64,000 nt of DNA, taken from NCBI RefSeq assembly GCF_030264275.1, contig NZ_CP127165.1, positions 291,001 to 355,000 on the forward strand, written 5' to 3'. A program made the translations under genes and the position numbers. The notes beneath the pieces were generated by a model, which was not told where the DNA came from, did not search any database, and saw only the letters and a list, made by a program, of their open reading frames with translations. Source of the stretch: Marivivens sp. LCG002 (GTDB lineage Bacteria > Pseudomonadota > Alphaproteobacteria > Rhodobacterales > Rhodobacteraceae). Numbering within the stretch: the first letter of the stretch is position 1; every line of letters begins with the position of its first letter. Below are positions 42,527 to 51,057 of this stretch, in pieces.

Positions 42527-44944
42527 TCAATCGTGAAGGCCGAGCTTGTTGGCCGTCTGCCAAATGCGCCAGTGGTCGTGGGGCATGTGGGTGTGACGAA
42601 GGCCAAAGGCACGGAAAGCATCGTTCACAGCGTTCGAGAAGCAGGGAACGCCGCCGACGTGCGGGCTTTCGCCGACGCCCTTTGCACCGATCGGATGGTG
42701 CGGGGACGGGGTTACGGTGTGATCCGTGATGTAGTTCGGAACTTCCCAAGCGGTCGGCAGGAAGAAGTCCATAAACGTGCCCGTCTTGACGTTGCCCATG
42801 TCGTCATAGGCAATCTCTTGGCCCAAGGCGACGGCGAGCGCTTCGGTCAAACCACCGTGGATCTGGCCTTCGATGATCATCGGGTTGATGCGGGTGCCGC
42901 AGTCATCGAGCGCATAGAATTTGCGGATGGTCTGTACACCGGTGTCGACGTCGATATCCATCACGCAGACATAAGCCCCGAAGGGATAGGTCATGTTCGG
43001 CGGGTCATAGTAGCTCACTGCTTCAAGGCCAGGTTCAACGCCCGGGATCGCCTGGTTATAGGCGGCATAGGCGATTTCCTTCATGGTCTTGAACCGCTCG
43101 GGTGCGCCTTTGACGACAAAGCGGTCGATGTCCCACTCAACATCGTCATCATGCACTTCGAGAAGGTAGGCTGCGATCATCTGCGCCTTGGCGCGGATTT
43201 TGCGGCCTGCCAGAGCGGTTGCAGCACCTGCGACGGGCGTAGACCGCGAACCATAGGTGCCAAGACCATAAGGCGCGGTGTCGGTGTCGCCTTCTTCGAT
43301 GGTGATGCTGTCTGCGGGCAGACCGATTTCCGAGGCAAGAATCTGTGCAAAGGTCGTGGCATGGCCCTGACCCTGAGAGATGGTGCCGAGACGTGCGATG
43401 GCCGAACCCGTCGGGTGGATGCGGATTTCGCAGCTGTCGAACATACCCATACCAAGGATATCACAGTTTTTTACAGGACCCGCACCGACGATCTCGGTAA
43501 AGAACGTCAGACCGACCCCCATAAGCGAACGGGTTTCGCCGCGCTTGAAGGCTTCGACGCGTTCGGCCTGTTCCTTGCGAAGGCCTTCGTAGTCGACAGC
43601 CTTGAGCGCCTTGTCCCAAGCAGTGTGATAATCGCCCGAGTCGTATTCCCAGCCGAGAGCCGACTGATAGGGGAACTGTTCTTTCTTGATAAAGTTGATG
43701 CGGCGAAGCTCGGCAGCGTCCATGTTGAGCTCGATCGCGAGAACTTCGATCATGCGCTCGATGAAATACACGGCTTCGGTCACGCGGAACGAACAGCGAT
43801 AGGCGACGCCGCCAGGTGCTTTGTTCGTATAGACGCCATCCACCGCAAGATAGGCGGTGGGGATGTCATAAGACCCCGTGCAGATGCTCATGAAACCGGC
43901 GGGGAACTTCGTCGGGTCCGCACAGGCGTCAAATGCACCGTGGTCGGCTGTCACATGGCAGTGAAGACCTGTGATTTTGCCTTCTTTGGTGGCGGCGATC
44001 TTGCCCGTCATCCAATAGTCGCGTGCAAAGGCAGTCGACATGAGGTTTTCCATGCGGTCTTCGATCCACTTGACGGGAACGCCCGTGACGATGGACGCAA
44101 CGATCGAGCAGACATAGCCGGGATAAACACCGACCTTGTTGCCGAAGCCGCCACCGATATCGGGCGAGATCACACGGATGTTGTGCTCTTCGATCCCCGA
44201 GAGAAGCGATGCGACCGTCCGCACAACGTGCGGCGCTTGGAAGGTGCCCCAGAGCGTGAGCTTGCCATTGACCTTGTCCATCGACGCAACCGAGCCGCAG
44301 GTTTCGAGCGGGCAGGGGTGTGTGCGGTGGTAATAGACGGTTTCGGTCGCGACCACTTCGGCGTTCTCGATCACGTCATTGGTTGCGGCTTCTTCTCCGA
44401 CTTCCCACGTAAAGATGTGGTTGTGGTGCTTGCGCGGACCGTGAGCGCCTTCTTTCTTGTCGGCAATGTCTTCACGAAGGACGACATCGGACTGGAGCGC
44501 TTCGAAGGGGTTCACGATAACGGGAAGTTCTTCGTAGTCCACTTCGACGAGTTCGACAGCATCAGCCGCGATAAAGCGGTCTTTGGCGACCACGAAAGCG
44601 ACTTCCTGTCCTTGGAAAAGCACTTTGCCGTCGGCAAGAACCATCTGCTTGTCGCCCGCAAGGGTCGGCATCCAGTGAAGGTTGAGAGGTGCAAGGTCGG
44701 CTGCGGTCAAGACAGCGACAACGCCCTCGAGTGCCATGGCCTTGGACGTGTCGATCGATTTGATCCGGGCGTGGGCATAGGGCGAACGCACAAAGTCACC
44801 GTGCAGCATGCCGGGAAGCTTAATGTCGTCGACATAGTTGCCCTTGCCTTGGGTAAAGCGAGCGTCCTCGACCCGCTTGCGCGAGCTACCAAGGCCTTTG
44901 AGATTGGCGGCGCGCTCTTTCTGTTCGTCGGTAAAATCTTTCAT
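42527..44944 (-). CDS. coxL: Aerobic carbon monoxide dehydrogenase large subunit, form I
   Basis: Molybdenum-copper hydroxylase catalytic subunit of 805 residues oxidising CO to CO2. The active-site loop AYRCSFR (residues 381-387, copper-ligating Cys384) is the form I signature AYxCSFR that separates true CO dehydrogenases from form II (AYRGAGR). Other cofactor motifs include GGGFGNK near 264-270 and GAKGVGESP near the C-terminus, which contributes the catalytic Glu. Length is within a few residues of the Oligotropha enzyme. The start overlaps the coxS stop (ATGA). Confidence 0.96.
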   Translation of the reverse strand: MKDFTDEQKERAANLKGLGSSRKRVEDARFTQGKGNYVDDIKLPGMLHGDFVRSPYAHARIKSIDTSKAMALEGVVAVLTAADLAPLNLHWMPTLAGDKQMVLADGKVLFQGQEVAFVVAKDRFIAADAVELVEVDYEELPVIVNPFEALQSDVVLREDIADKKEGAHGPRKHHNHIFTWEVGEEAATNDVIENAEVVATETVYYHRTHPCPLETCGSVASMDKVNGKLTLWGTFQAPHVVRTVASLLSGIEEHNIRVISPDIGGGFGNKVGVYPGYVCSIVASIVTGVPVKWIEDRMENLMSTAFARDYWMTGKIAATKEGKITGLHCHVTADHGAFDACADPTKFPAGFMSICTGSYDIPTAYLAVDGVYTNKAPGGVAYRCSFRVTEAVYFIERMIEVLAIELNMDAAELRRINFIKKEQFPYQSALGWEYDSGDYHTAWDKALKAVDYEGLRKEQAERVEAFKRGETRSLMGVGLTFFTEIVGAGPVKNCDILGMGMFDSCEIRIHPTGSAIARLGTISQGQGHATTFAQILASEIGLPADSITIEEGDTDTAPYGLGTYGSRSTPVAGAATALAGRKIRAKAQMIAAYLLEVHDDDVEWDIDRFVVKGAPERFKTMKEIAYAAYNQAIPGVEPGLEAVSYYDPPNMTYPFGAYVCVMDIDVDTGVQTIRKFYALDDCGTRINPMIIEGQIHGGLTEALAVALGQEIAYDDMGNVKTGTFMDFFLPTAWEVPNYITDHTVTPSPHHPIGAKGVGESPHVGGVPCFSNAVNDAFRAFGLRHTHMPHDHWRIWQTANKLGLHD

Positions 44945-45435
44945 TCTGCGGCCTCCTTCGCGGCGTTCAGTTCACTCGCGGCGGCGAGGATCGATTTCAC
45001 GATGTTCTGGTAACCGGTGCAGCGGCACATGTTGCCGGCCATCCCGAAGCGCACTTCTTCTTCGGTCGGATTGGGGTTTTCTTCGAGAAGCTTGGACGCC
45101 CGCGTGATCATGCCGGGTGTGCAGTAGCCGCACTGGAGCCCGTGATGCTCGCGGAAGGAACGCTGGAGCACATGAAGGTTGTCGGGTGAGCCGATACCCT
45201 CGATGGTGGTGATCTCGGCTCCGTCTGCCTGTGCGATGAACATCGTGCAGGCTTTGACCGACTTGCCGTTCAGGGTAACGGTGCAAGCGCCGCAATGCGA
45301 CGTCTCGCAACCGATGTGCGGGCCCGTAATGTTCAGGCGCTCGCGCAGCGTATAGATGAGAAGCTCGCGCGGTTCGGCGAGGAACTCATGGTGTTCACCG
45401 TTCACGGTGAGATTGATGTGCATTTTCTTGGACAT
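44941..45435 (-). CDS. coxS: Carbon monoxide dehydrogenase small (2Fe-2S) subunit
   Basis: Iron-sulphur subunit of 164 residues carrying electrons from the Mo-Cu site to the flavin. The plant-type cluster uses Cys43, 48, 51 and 63 (CETSHCGAC...C), and the second cluster Cys102, 105, 137 and 139 (CGYC, CRC). The start follows GGAGCAAATC; an in-frame ATG at 45516 reaches into coxM and is not supported. It lies 10 bases after coxM. Confidence 0.95.
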   Translation of the reverse strand: MSKKMHINLTVNGEHHEFLAEPRELLIYTLRERLNITGPHIGCETSHCGACTVTLNGKSVKACTMFIAQADGAEITTIEGIGSPDNLHVLQRSFREHHGLQCGYCTPGMITRASKLLEENPNPTEEEVRFGMAGNMCRCTGYQNIVKSILAAASELNAAKEAAE

Positions 45436-45445
45436 GATTTGCTCC

Positions 45446-46300
45446 TTACGCGCGTTCCCAAGCGCGGGTGATCGCGCGAGTGAGGATGATGCCGGCCACG
45501 TGCTTTTTGAATGCAACGGGACCGCGGTTGTCTTCGGTCGGGTCGATGTCGTCGAGCATGGCGGTCACAGCGGCTTTGATCGCTCCTGCGTCGCAGGTCG
45601 TTCCGACAAGTGCGGCGCCTGCTGCTTCGGACCAGACGGGCGTATCGCTGAGGTTGGTCATAGCAATGGACGCCGAGACGACTTTGCCGCCGTCTTTCTG
45701 GATCGTGACCGCAGCGGCAGCGGTGGCATAGTCCCCGATCTTGCGCTTCTGCTTCTCATAGGCAAAGCCGCCTTTGGGGGCTTCAAAGCTGATCGCGGTG
45801 AGAACTTCGTCCTCTTCGCGGGCCGTCACATAGGCCGCTTCGTAATAGTCACGTGCCGCGACCTCGCGGGTGCCGTTCGGCCCGATCAGGTGCAGCGTCG
45901 CGTCCAGACACTGCATCAACCCGGGCATGTCGTTGCCCGGATCGCCGTTGGCGACATTGCCGCCGACCGTGCCCATGTAGCGCACTTGGGGGTCGGCAAT
46001 CTGGAGCGAGGTTTCACGCAGGATAGGCGCAACAGCGGCAAGCTCGTCGCTGTTGATCAGTTCATGCTGCGTCACCATCGCGCCGATTTTCACATGGTTG
46101 CCGTTTACCGAATAGCCCTTGAGGCTTTCGATCGCCTGAAGGTCGATGAGTTGCGGAACTTCGGCCATGCGGAGTTTCATCATGGGGATGAGACTGTGCC
46201 CGCCAGCGATGACACGCGCGTCGTCTCCGTGCTCTTTGAGAAGAGCGAGAACGCCTTCGAGATCGCTGGGACGGTGGTAGTCGAAAGAAGCTGGAATCAT
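45446..46300 (-). CDS. coxM: Carbon monoxide dehydrogenase medium (FAD-binding) subunit
   Basis: FAD-binding subunit of 284 residues. The flavin pyrophosphate motif [10 protein letters not shown] is at about 31-40 and the second motif [16 protein letters not shown] at about 110-125, both typical of the xanthine-oxidase medium-chain family. GGGAGGG precedes the start at 46300; a Met at 46333 lies further up without a site. It is the first structural gene of coxMSLDEF-G, behind a gap with repeats that resemble a LytTR binding site. Confidence 0.95.
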   Translation of the reverse strand: MIPASFDYHRPSDLEGVLALLKEHGDDARVIAGGHSLIPMMKLRMAEVPQLIDLQAIESLKGYSVNGNHVKIGAMVTQHELINSDELAAVAPILRETSLQIADPQVRYMGTVGGNVANGDPGNDMPGLMQCLDATLHLIGPNGTREVAARDYYEAAYVTAREEDEVLTAISFEAPKGGFAYEKQKRKIGDYATAAAAVTIQKDGGKVVSASIAMTNLSDTPVWSEAAGAALVGTTCDAGAIKAAVTAMLDDIDPTEDNRGPVAFKKHVAGIILTRAITRAWERA

Positions 46301-46346
46301 ACTTGGCCCTCCCTGCCTTTGATGATCAGACAATGGGAGGCTGGTT

Positions 46347-46363
46347 CGTCACTCGGGGTGACG
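46347..46363. repeat. Inverted repeat in the coxM leader
   Basis: CGTCAC-TCGGG-GTGACG, six perfect pairs around a 5-nt spacer, between the direct repeats and coxM. It could be an mRNA hairpin or a second operator. Confidence 0.45.
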
Positions 46364-46396
46364 CAGTTAAATTCGCCTTATTTCAGAAGGTTTTTT

Positions 46397-46429
46397 CACG
46401 AAATGCGAAAATCCTGCACGAATTGCGAA
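46397..46429 (-). promoter_or_regulatory. Direct-repeat operator upstream of coxM (probable CoxC/LytTR site)
   Basis: CACGAAATGCGAA (46397-46409) and CACGAATTGCGAA (46417-46429) differ at one of 13 positions and start exactly 20 bases apart, two helical turns. LytTR-domain regulators bind paired direct repeats at about this spacing. The site is about 100-130 bases before the coxM start, immediately after the coxC gene, whose product has a LytTR domain. Confidence 0.6.
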
Positions 46430-46434
46430 TGGGT

Positions 46435-47562
46435 TCAGAGCCCCAGCGCCTCGCGCACGGGCTTGAGTTGCGAGCGGCTCACCGGAACCTTGGCGAGATC
46501 GGGAAGCCCGAAGTAACAGACCCCCGTATCCTTGAGACGTTCGAAGCCTTTTACCATGGTCGGGTTGATCAGATAGCTGCGGTGGGTCTTGATGAAGTTC
46601 GATTTGGCCAGCCGTTTTTCGGCTTCGGCGATGGACCACGCACAAAAGAAATGACCGTTTTGGGTGTAGACATAGGTATAGTGACCCTCGGCACGAATGG
46701 CCGCGACGGCGCCCGCGTCAACGAATTGGGTGCGGCCTTCAAGTTCGTAGGGAATTTGCTTCATCGCCATCGGCGCAAGAGGCTGCAGATTGCTTTCGAT
46801 ATTGCTTGGCTGCGTGGGTGACGGCTCGGGTCCGGCAGCCGCGAGTGTCTCTGAAGGCAGGAACGTTGCGGTGGAAAGCAGGAACGCACCGCAGAGCGCA
46901 AAGCTTGATAATACGACCCCGATTGCGAGCGTTTCGTTGCTCATGATCGGACCGACTTTTGCGGTTTCGAGAAGTTGGCTGAATTTGGTGGCCGCGGTGG
47001 CGATGAAATGCACGGCAAAGACCGCCAGCCCGAACACGATTGTGCCGAGCAGGATATTCCGTCTGTTGCGCTTGCTATAGGCGATGCCGAAGGCCGCCAC
47101 GCTCAGCACACAGGATGACACGATCGAGAGTGTGACCCCGAAGGGTGTATAAACGGCCTTGCAGAGTTGGAGTGCGGCCATGCCGATGTAGTGCATTGCG
47201 ATGATGCCCACCCCGACGATCAACCCCGCCAAGATCAACTTGGGCCGCGTGCGCTTGCCGAAATGGAGCAGCAAGAGCGCTGCGCCGACAACAAGGATCG
47301 CCACCAACGCAGAGGTCAAAGTGATCGCGGCGTCATAAAAGAAATCGAAGGGAAGCTGGAGCCCGAGCATCGCCACGAAATGCATCGACCATATCCCGCC
47401 TCCGAGTGCGATCGCAGCAAAGGAGACGGCAATTTTGCGATAGTTCGACGGATATTCGGAAAGACCATTTGTCAGGCTCAAGCCTGTGAATCCCGCCATC
47501 ATCGCAACAGCAAGAGATGCAGCCACGAGCCACAAGTTATGTGAGAATTCGACAACTTCCAT
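46435..47562 (-). CDS. coxC: CoxC, MHYT membrane sensor with LytTR DNA-binding domain
   Basis: Integral-membrane regulator of 375 residues. About seven helices carry MHYT-type motifs (SMHFVAM at His61, AMHYIGM at His124, AVHFIAT at His185), proposed to bind a metal that senses a diatomic gas. The C-terminal LytTR domain (about 278-375; IRAEGHYTYVYT, FIKTHRSYLINP, VPVSRSQLKPV) binds DNA. CoxC and CoxH of Oligotropha have the same layout. It lies directly upstream of coxM and probably activates the cox operon when CO is present. TGCGAA/CGCGAA half-sites at 47604-47627 may allow self-control. Confidence 0.88.
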   Translation of the reverse strand: MEVVEFSHNLWLVAASLAVAMMAGFTGLSLTNGLSEYPSNYRKIAVSFAAIALGGGIWSMHFVAMLGLQLPFDFFYDAAITLTSALVAILVVGAALLLLHFGKRTRPKLILAGLIVGVGIIAMHYIGMAALQLCKAVYTPFGVTLSIVSSCVLSVAAFGIAYSKRNRRNILLGTIVFGLAVFAVHFIATAATKFSQLLETAKVGPIMSNETLAIGVVLSSFALCGAFLLSTATFLPSETLAAAGPEPSPTQPSNIESNLQPLAPMAMKQIPYELEGRTQFVDAGAVAAIRAEGHYTYVYTQNGHFFCAWSIAEAEKRLAKSNFIKTHRSYLINPTMVKGFERLKDTGVCYFGLPDLAKVPVSRSQLKPVREALGL

Positions 47563-47603
47563 ACCGAATGCCAGCTAGCCTCCCTCCAACTGGTTCGTTC
47601 CCT

Positions 47604-47643
47604 CGCGAACTTAGCGCCGCTTGCGAATTTGACTAGAGTCTAG
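47604..47643. promoter_or_regulatory. coxC upstream region: TTCGC half-sites and a CTAGA inverted repeat
   Basis: CGCGAA (47604-47609) and TGCGAA (47622-47627) lie 18 bases apart and echo the coxM repeats. Next to them is a perfect inverted repeat CTAGA-G-TCTAG (47633-47643). This gap separates coxC from the MarR gene, both on the minus strand. Confidence 0.35.
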
Positions 47644-47708
47644 CCGAAAACTTCGCCGTAGGGAGATGTATTTGTCGTTCGCTCGAACAAACGCCAATGA
47701 AGTCCGTC

Positions 47709-48179
47709 TTATTCCGCGCTCAGGAGATCGCGATAGTCCTTCGAGGCGACCCAAGCGCCCAGCTTGTTGAGAAGTGTGTTCAAAGTGGCTTCTTCTTCGG
47801 CACTGAGGGGTTGGATGAGGAGACGTTCCAATCTGTCCGAGACGAGACGACCCTTGGCACGGGCTTTTTTGCCCGCTTCCGTCGTGTGGAGCCCGAACTT
47901 GCGCGCGTCTTCTTTCGAGTTCTCGCGGACCAGAAATCCATCCCGAATGAGTTTCTGGATAATGCGCGAGGTGAGCGTGCGTTCAAGGCTGGTGACCTCT
48001 GAGACATCGACAAAGGTGATTCCTGGCGTGTCGTCCACCAGCCGCAAAACACGAAGCTCTCGGATGTTGAGACCCGTCTCGCGCACAAAGATCGAGTCGT
48101 TCTCCGATATGGCGCGGTTTGCCACGATATTGAGTTTATAGGTGAGGCGCTCATTCCGAAACACTTTGGAAAGGCTCAT
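47709..48179 (-). CDS. MarR-family transcriptional regulator
   Basis: Winged-helix regulator of 156 residues. The fold is evident from LNIRELRVLRLVDD, the recognition region FVDVSEVTSLERTLTSRIIQKLIRDGFLVRE and the wing SKEDARKFGLHTT. GGAGGAAGAAAA sets the start at 48179. It is divergent from an M20 amidohydrolase and TRAP transporter, and a 21-bp palindrome lies between them, so it most likely represses that operon until the transported compound or its product binds. Confidence 0.87.
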   Translation of the reverse strand: MSLSKVFRNERLTYKLNIVANRAISENDSIFVRETGLNIRELRVLRLVDDTPGITFVDVSEVTSLERTLTSRIIQKLIRDGFLVRENSKEDARKFGLHTTEAGKKARAKGRLVSDRLERLLIQPLSAEEEATLNTLLNKLGAWVASKDYRDLLSAE

Positions 48180-48257
48180 TTTTCTTCCTCCTGATAATGG
48201 GAGTGATTTTAATGCAAATCTCTCAATAGTCCACACCGACAATAGTATCTTGATTTA

Positions 48258-48278
48258 ATAGTTGCAAAATGAAACTAT
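48258..48278. promoter_or_regulatory. MarR-type operator and promoter of the amidohydrolase-TRAP operon
   Basis: The 21-bp near-palindrome ATAGTTGCAA-A-ATGAAACTAT matches in 8 of 10 positions per half and has the width of MarR operators. A TTGATT (48250-48255) and an AT-rich -10 region (48274-48280) overlap it, so bound repressor would block the promoter. Confidence 0.6.
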
Positions 48279-48302
48279 ATGAATGTGCAATGGAGGAAAT
48301 GC

Positions 48303-49478
48303 TTGTTCGACTCTTGGTTCCAGCCCCGTCAACAGACCGTCTTGGATTGGCTGCAGACCTTGCATCGCCACCCCGAGACAGGCTTTGAAGAGCACGAAAC
48401 GGCTGCGTTTGTCGCCAAGACACTCCTGTCCTTCGGGATCGAGGTCGAAACAGGGATCGGCGGAACGGGCGTTGTCGGCACTCTTGTGGGGAGCGAGGGT
48501 GCAGGGCGGCGGATCGGTCTGCGCGCAGAGCTCGATGCGCTTCCGATGACGGAAGAGTCGGGACTGCCCTATGCGTCCGAAATCCCGGACCGTTTCCATG
48601 GCTGTGGCCACGATGGACATATGGTCACTCTTCTGACTGCGGCGCAGTATCTCTCGGAAAACCGCAACTTTACCGGAACCGTCCATTTCATTTTCCAGCC
48701 TGCCGAAGAGCTTCTTACCGGAGCGGCGGCGATGATTGCGGACGGTTTGCTTGAGCGTTTCCCCTGTGACGAGGTCTATGCACTCCATAACCTTCCGGGG
48801 ATGGGCTTGGGCCAAGTCGGCATTCCTGAAAGCGTCGCACTCTCGTCTTCCGACAACATCGATATCGTGATCCATGCCAAAGGAACGCATGGGTCGGCGC
48901 CGCAAACGGGGCAGGATGCCGTGCTTGCCGCCGCAATGCTGATCACCAGCATTCAACAGGCCACGACCCGCGTTATAGATGCGCGCGAGACGGGTGTTAT
49001 CAGCTTCGGTGCGATCCATGGCGGAACGGCCCGCAACATCCTTCCCGAGCGGTTGGACCTTTCGGGCACGATGCGCACCTATGACGTCGCCGTGCGCGAC
49101 CGCTTGGCCCGCGTGATCGAAGATTGCTGCCGCGCGACCGAAAGCATCTATGGCGTCAGGATCGAGTGCTCGGTTCAGAGCATGGTTCCCGCCGCATTGA
49201 ACAATTCAGAGACCAATGAAGCCGTTTATGCCTCGGCTGAACGAATTGTCGGTGCGCAGAACGTGATGGCAAAAGCCAGACCGATCATGGCCTCGGAGGA
49301 TTTCTCGCTTTTGCAGGCGCGTGTGCCCGGAACCTACTTTTTTGTCGGAAATACGGGGCAATACCCGCACCATCCGGCCTTTGTCTTCGACCCGTCGATC
49401 ATATCGGTAGGGGCGGGCGTATTCGTCGATCTTGTCAATACCAGAGGGCAGCTTGTGAACACTGCCCCCAAAGTCTGA
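48303..49478 (+). CDS. M20-family amidohydrolase (hippurate hydrolase/IAA-amino acid hydrolase type)
   Basis: Cytoplasmic metal-dependent amidohydrolase of 391 residues. Metal-site motifs are RAELDALPM, FHGCGHDGHM, QPAEE and LHNLPG, and the late His lies in PHHPAFVFD. The family cleaves N-acylated amino acids such as hippurate or indoleacetyl-amino acids. The start is a TTG at 48303, six bases after GGAGG at 48292-48296; an in-frame ATG at 48279 sits inside the operator region and has no site. The adjoining TRAP transporter probably supplies its substrate. Confidence 0.87.
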   Translation: MFDSWFQPRQQTVLDWLQTLHRHPETGFEEHETAAFVAKTLLSFGIEVETGIGGTGVVGTLVGSEGAGRRIGLRAELDALPMTEESGLPYASEIPDRFHGCGHDGHMVTLLTAAQYLSENRNFTGTVHFIFQPAEELLTGAAAMIADGLLERFPCDEVYALHNLPGMGLGQVGIPESVALSSSDNIDIVIHAKGTHGSAPQTGQDAVLAAAMLITSIQQATTRVIDARETGVISFGAIHGGTARNILPERLDLSGTMRTYDVAVRDRLARVIEDCCRATESIYGVRIECSVQSMVPAALNNSETNEAVYASAERIVGAQNVMAKARPIMASEDFSLLQARVPGTYFFVGNTGQYPHHPAFVFDPSIISVGAGVFVDLVNTRGQLVNTAPKV

Positions 49479-49500
49479 ACATGTTTCTAGGGAGGAAAAC

Positions 49501-50514
49501 ATGAAACATCTTCTTATCGCTGTGAGCGCGAGCTGCTCGATCACTGCGCTTTCGGCACAGGCCGAGACGCTTACAATGTCAAGCTGGGTCCCGCCGACGC
49601 ATTTTCTCTACACGGACATCCTTGCGCCCTATGCCGAGAAGGTTGCAGAGGTCACCGAAGGTCGCGTGACGATCGAAATTCTTCCTGCCGCTCTGGGCGC
49701 ACCGCCGCAACACTGGGAGCTTGCACGCACGGGCGTAGCGGACATCACTTGGGGCAACTTTACATATGAACCCGAACGGTTCGTCTCGATGTGGTTCGCG
49801 GAATTCCCCAACGCCGGCACCAACGCTACGGCTCAATCCGTTGCCTTGTGGCGGACCTATGAAGAGTTCCTCAAGAACAACCAAGCCTATGCGGGTGTTC
49901 ATATGCTCACCGTCGGCATGTTCGGTGGCGGCCAGATGCACCACGGCAAGGCCACAATCACGAGCCCGGACCAAGTCACAGGCCAAAAGTTCCGTATGGG
50001 CGGACCGATCCAGGAACGTCTTCTGACTGCACTCGGTGCTGTGCCGGTCGCGGCACCTGCAACCAAAGCCTACGAGATGCTCGACAGCGGTGTGATCGAC
50101 GGCTCGCTCCACACAATGGAGTCGGTCGTGAACTTCCGGCTCGACGAGAGCCTGACCCACCACACGATTTTCCCGAACGGCTTTTATGATGCGACCTTCT
50201 TTGTTGCGATGAATGAAGGTCGCTGGAATGCGCTTTCGGACGCGGACAAAGCCGCAATCGACAGCATTTCGGGCGAAATCTTTGCCAAGGCATGGGGCGA
50301 GCAGTTCGATCTCCAGAACGCCTCGGCCTTCGAGAAGCTGGGCGCAGCCGGTCACGAGATCGTGGACGCCTCTCCCGAACTCATCGCTGCTGCCGATGCT
50401 GTCTATGGTGATATGGTCGCCGATTGGGAGGTCGCCGCAAAAGACGCAGGTGTCGAAGACCCTGCAGCCATGCTTGCTTTCTTCCAATCGACTTACAACG
50501 AATTGGCGAACTAA
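49501..50514 (+). CDS. TRAP transporter substrate-binding protein (DctP family)
   Basis: Periplasmic solute receptor of 337 residues with a signal peptide cleaved after about AQA (residues 19-21). The DctP fold is supported by GRVTIEILPAALGAPPQHWELARTG split across the first lobe, and the motif GQKFRMGGPIQERLLTALGAVPV that carries the conserved carboxylate-binding Arg. The ligand is therefore likely an organic acid, consistent with an N-acyl amino acid for the upstream hydrolase. GGAGG lies just before the start. A strong hairpin follows. Confidence 0.88.
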   Translation: MKHLLIAVSASCSITALSAQAETLTMSSWVPPTHFLYTDILAPYAEKVAEVTEGRVTIEILPAALGAPPQHWELARTGVADITWGNFTYEPERFVSMWFAEFPNAGTNATAQSVALWRTYEEFLKNNQAYAGVHMLTVGMFGGGQMHHGKATITSPDQVTGQKFRMGGPIQERLLTALGAVPVAAPATKAYEMLDSGVIDGSLHTMESVVNFRLDESLTHHTIFPNGFYDATFFVAMNEGRWNALSDADKAAIDSISGEIFAKAWGEQFDLQNASAFEKLGAAGHEIVDASPELIAAADAVYGDMVADWEVAAKDAGVEDPAAMLAFFQSTYNELAN

Positions 50515-50520
50515 GCTCGA

Positions 50521-50546
50521 TGCAGGCAGGGTCGTCCCTGCCTGCA
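50521..50546 (+). promoter_or_regulatory. Intercistronic hairpin between dctP and dctQ
   Basis: Perfect 11-bp stem TGCAGGCAGGG/CCCTGCCTGCA with a TCGT loop. It lies after the binding-protein gene with no T-run, a usual arrangement for keeping binding-protein mRNA in excess over the membrane subunits. Confidence 0.7.
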
Positions 50547-50565
50547 ATTTCACTCGGAGGTCGGG

Positions 50566-51057
50566 ATGGACAGCCCAGTCATCAAAATCAAAAGAGCCGT
50601 CGAAACTCTGATCGTGGTTTTGGTCGCAGTCATGGTCGCGCTTACGTTTTTCGATGTGATTGGTCGTCGTATTTTCGGCCGCCCGATTTATGGCGCCAAT
50701 GATGTCACCGAGCATCTTATGGGACTTATGGTCTTTGCCGGTCTACCGATTGTGACCGCTGCAGGGGCACATCTGACCGTAGATATCTTCGATAAACTGC
50801 TGGATCGGTCGATCTTTCGCTATTGGAAAGCCGCAACAGCAGGTCTCATTGCCGCGATCCTTTGCCTGACTGCTTGGCTCTTTGTCGAACACGCGTTGAA
50901 TGCGGGCCAGATCAAAGAAGTGAGCCAAGCGCTGCGGATACCGCGCAAACCCATCTACTTCTATATGGCGGCAAGCTGCGCTCTTTCGGCTGTTGCGGTG
51001 ATCGTCACTTTCTTCAAGGGGCCGCTCGGGTCCGAGAAAAGCGAAACAGGACTATGA
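50566..51057 (+). CDS. TRAP transporter small membrane subunit (DctQ family)
   Basis: Inner-membrane protein of 163 residues with four predicted helices (about 13-33, 50-70, 88-110, 130-150). The sequence FFDVIGRRIFGRPIYGANDVTEHLMGLMVF is the conserved DctQ region between helices 1 and 2. It forms the transporter with DctM. CGGAGG precedes the start, and its stop overlaps the dctM start. Confidence 0.87.
   Translation: MDSPVIKIKRAVETLIVVLVAVMVALTFFDVIGRRIFGRPIYGANDVTEHLMGLMVFAGLPIVTAAGAHLTVDIFDKLLDRSIFRYWKAATAGLIAAILCLTAWLFVEHALNAGQIKEVSQALRIPRKPIYFYMAASCALSAVAVIVTFFKGPLGSEKSETGL

Noticed and set aside
42506..45013. An 835-codon open frame on the plus strand opposite coxL and part of coxS
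   Set aside because: It is a shadow of the GC-rich codon pattern of coxL. It has no ribosome-binding site and its composition (many Arg, Gly, His, Phe and Asp in mirror of the sense codons) matches no protein family, while the minus strand encodes a textbook CO dehydrogenase.
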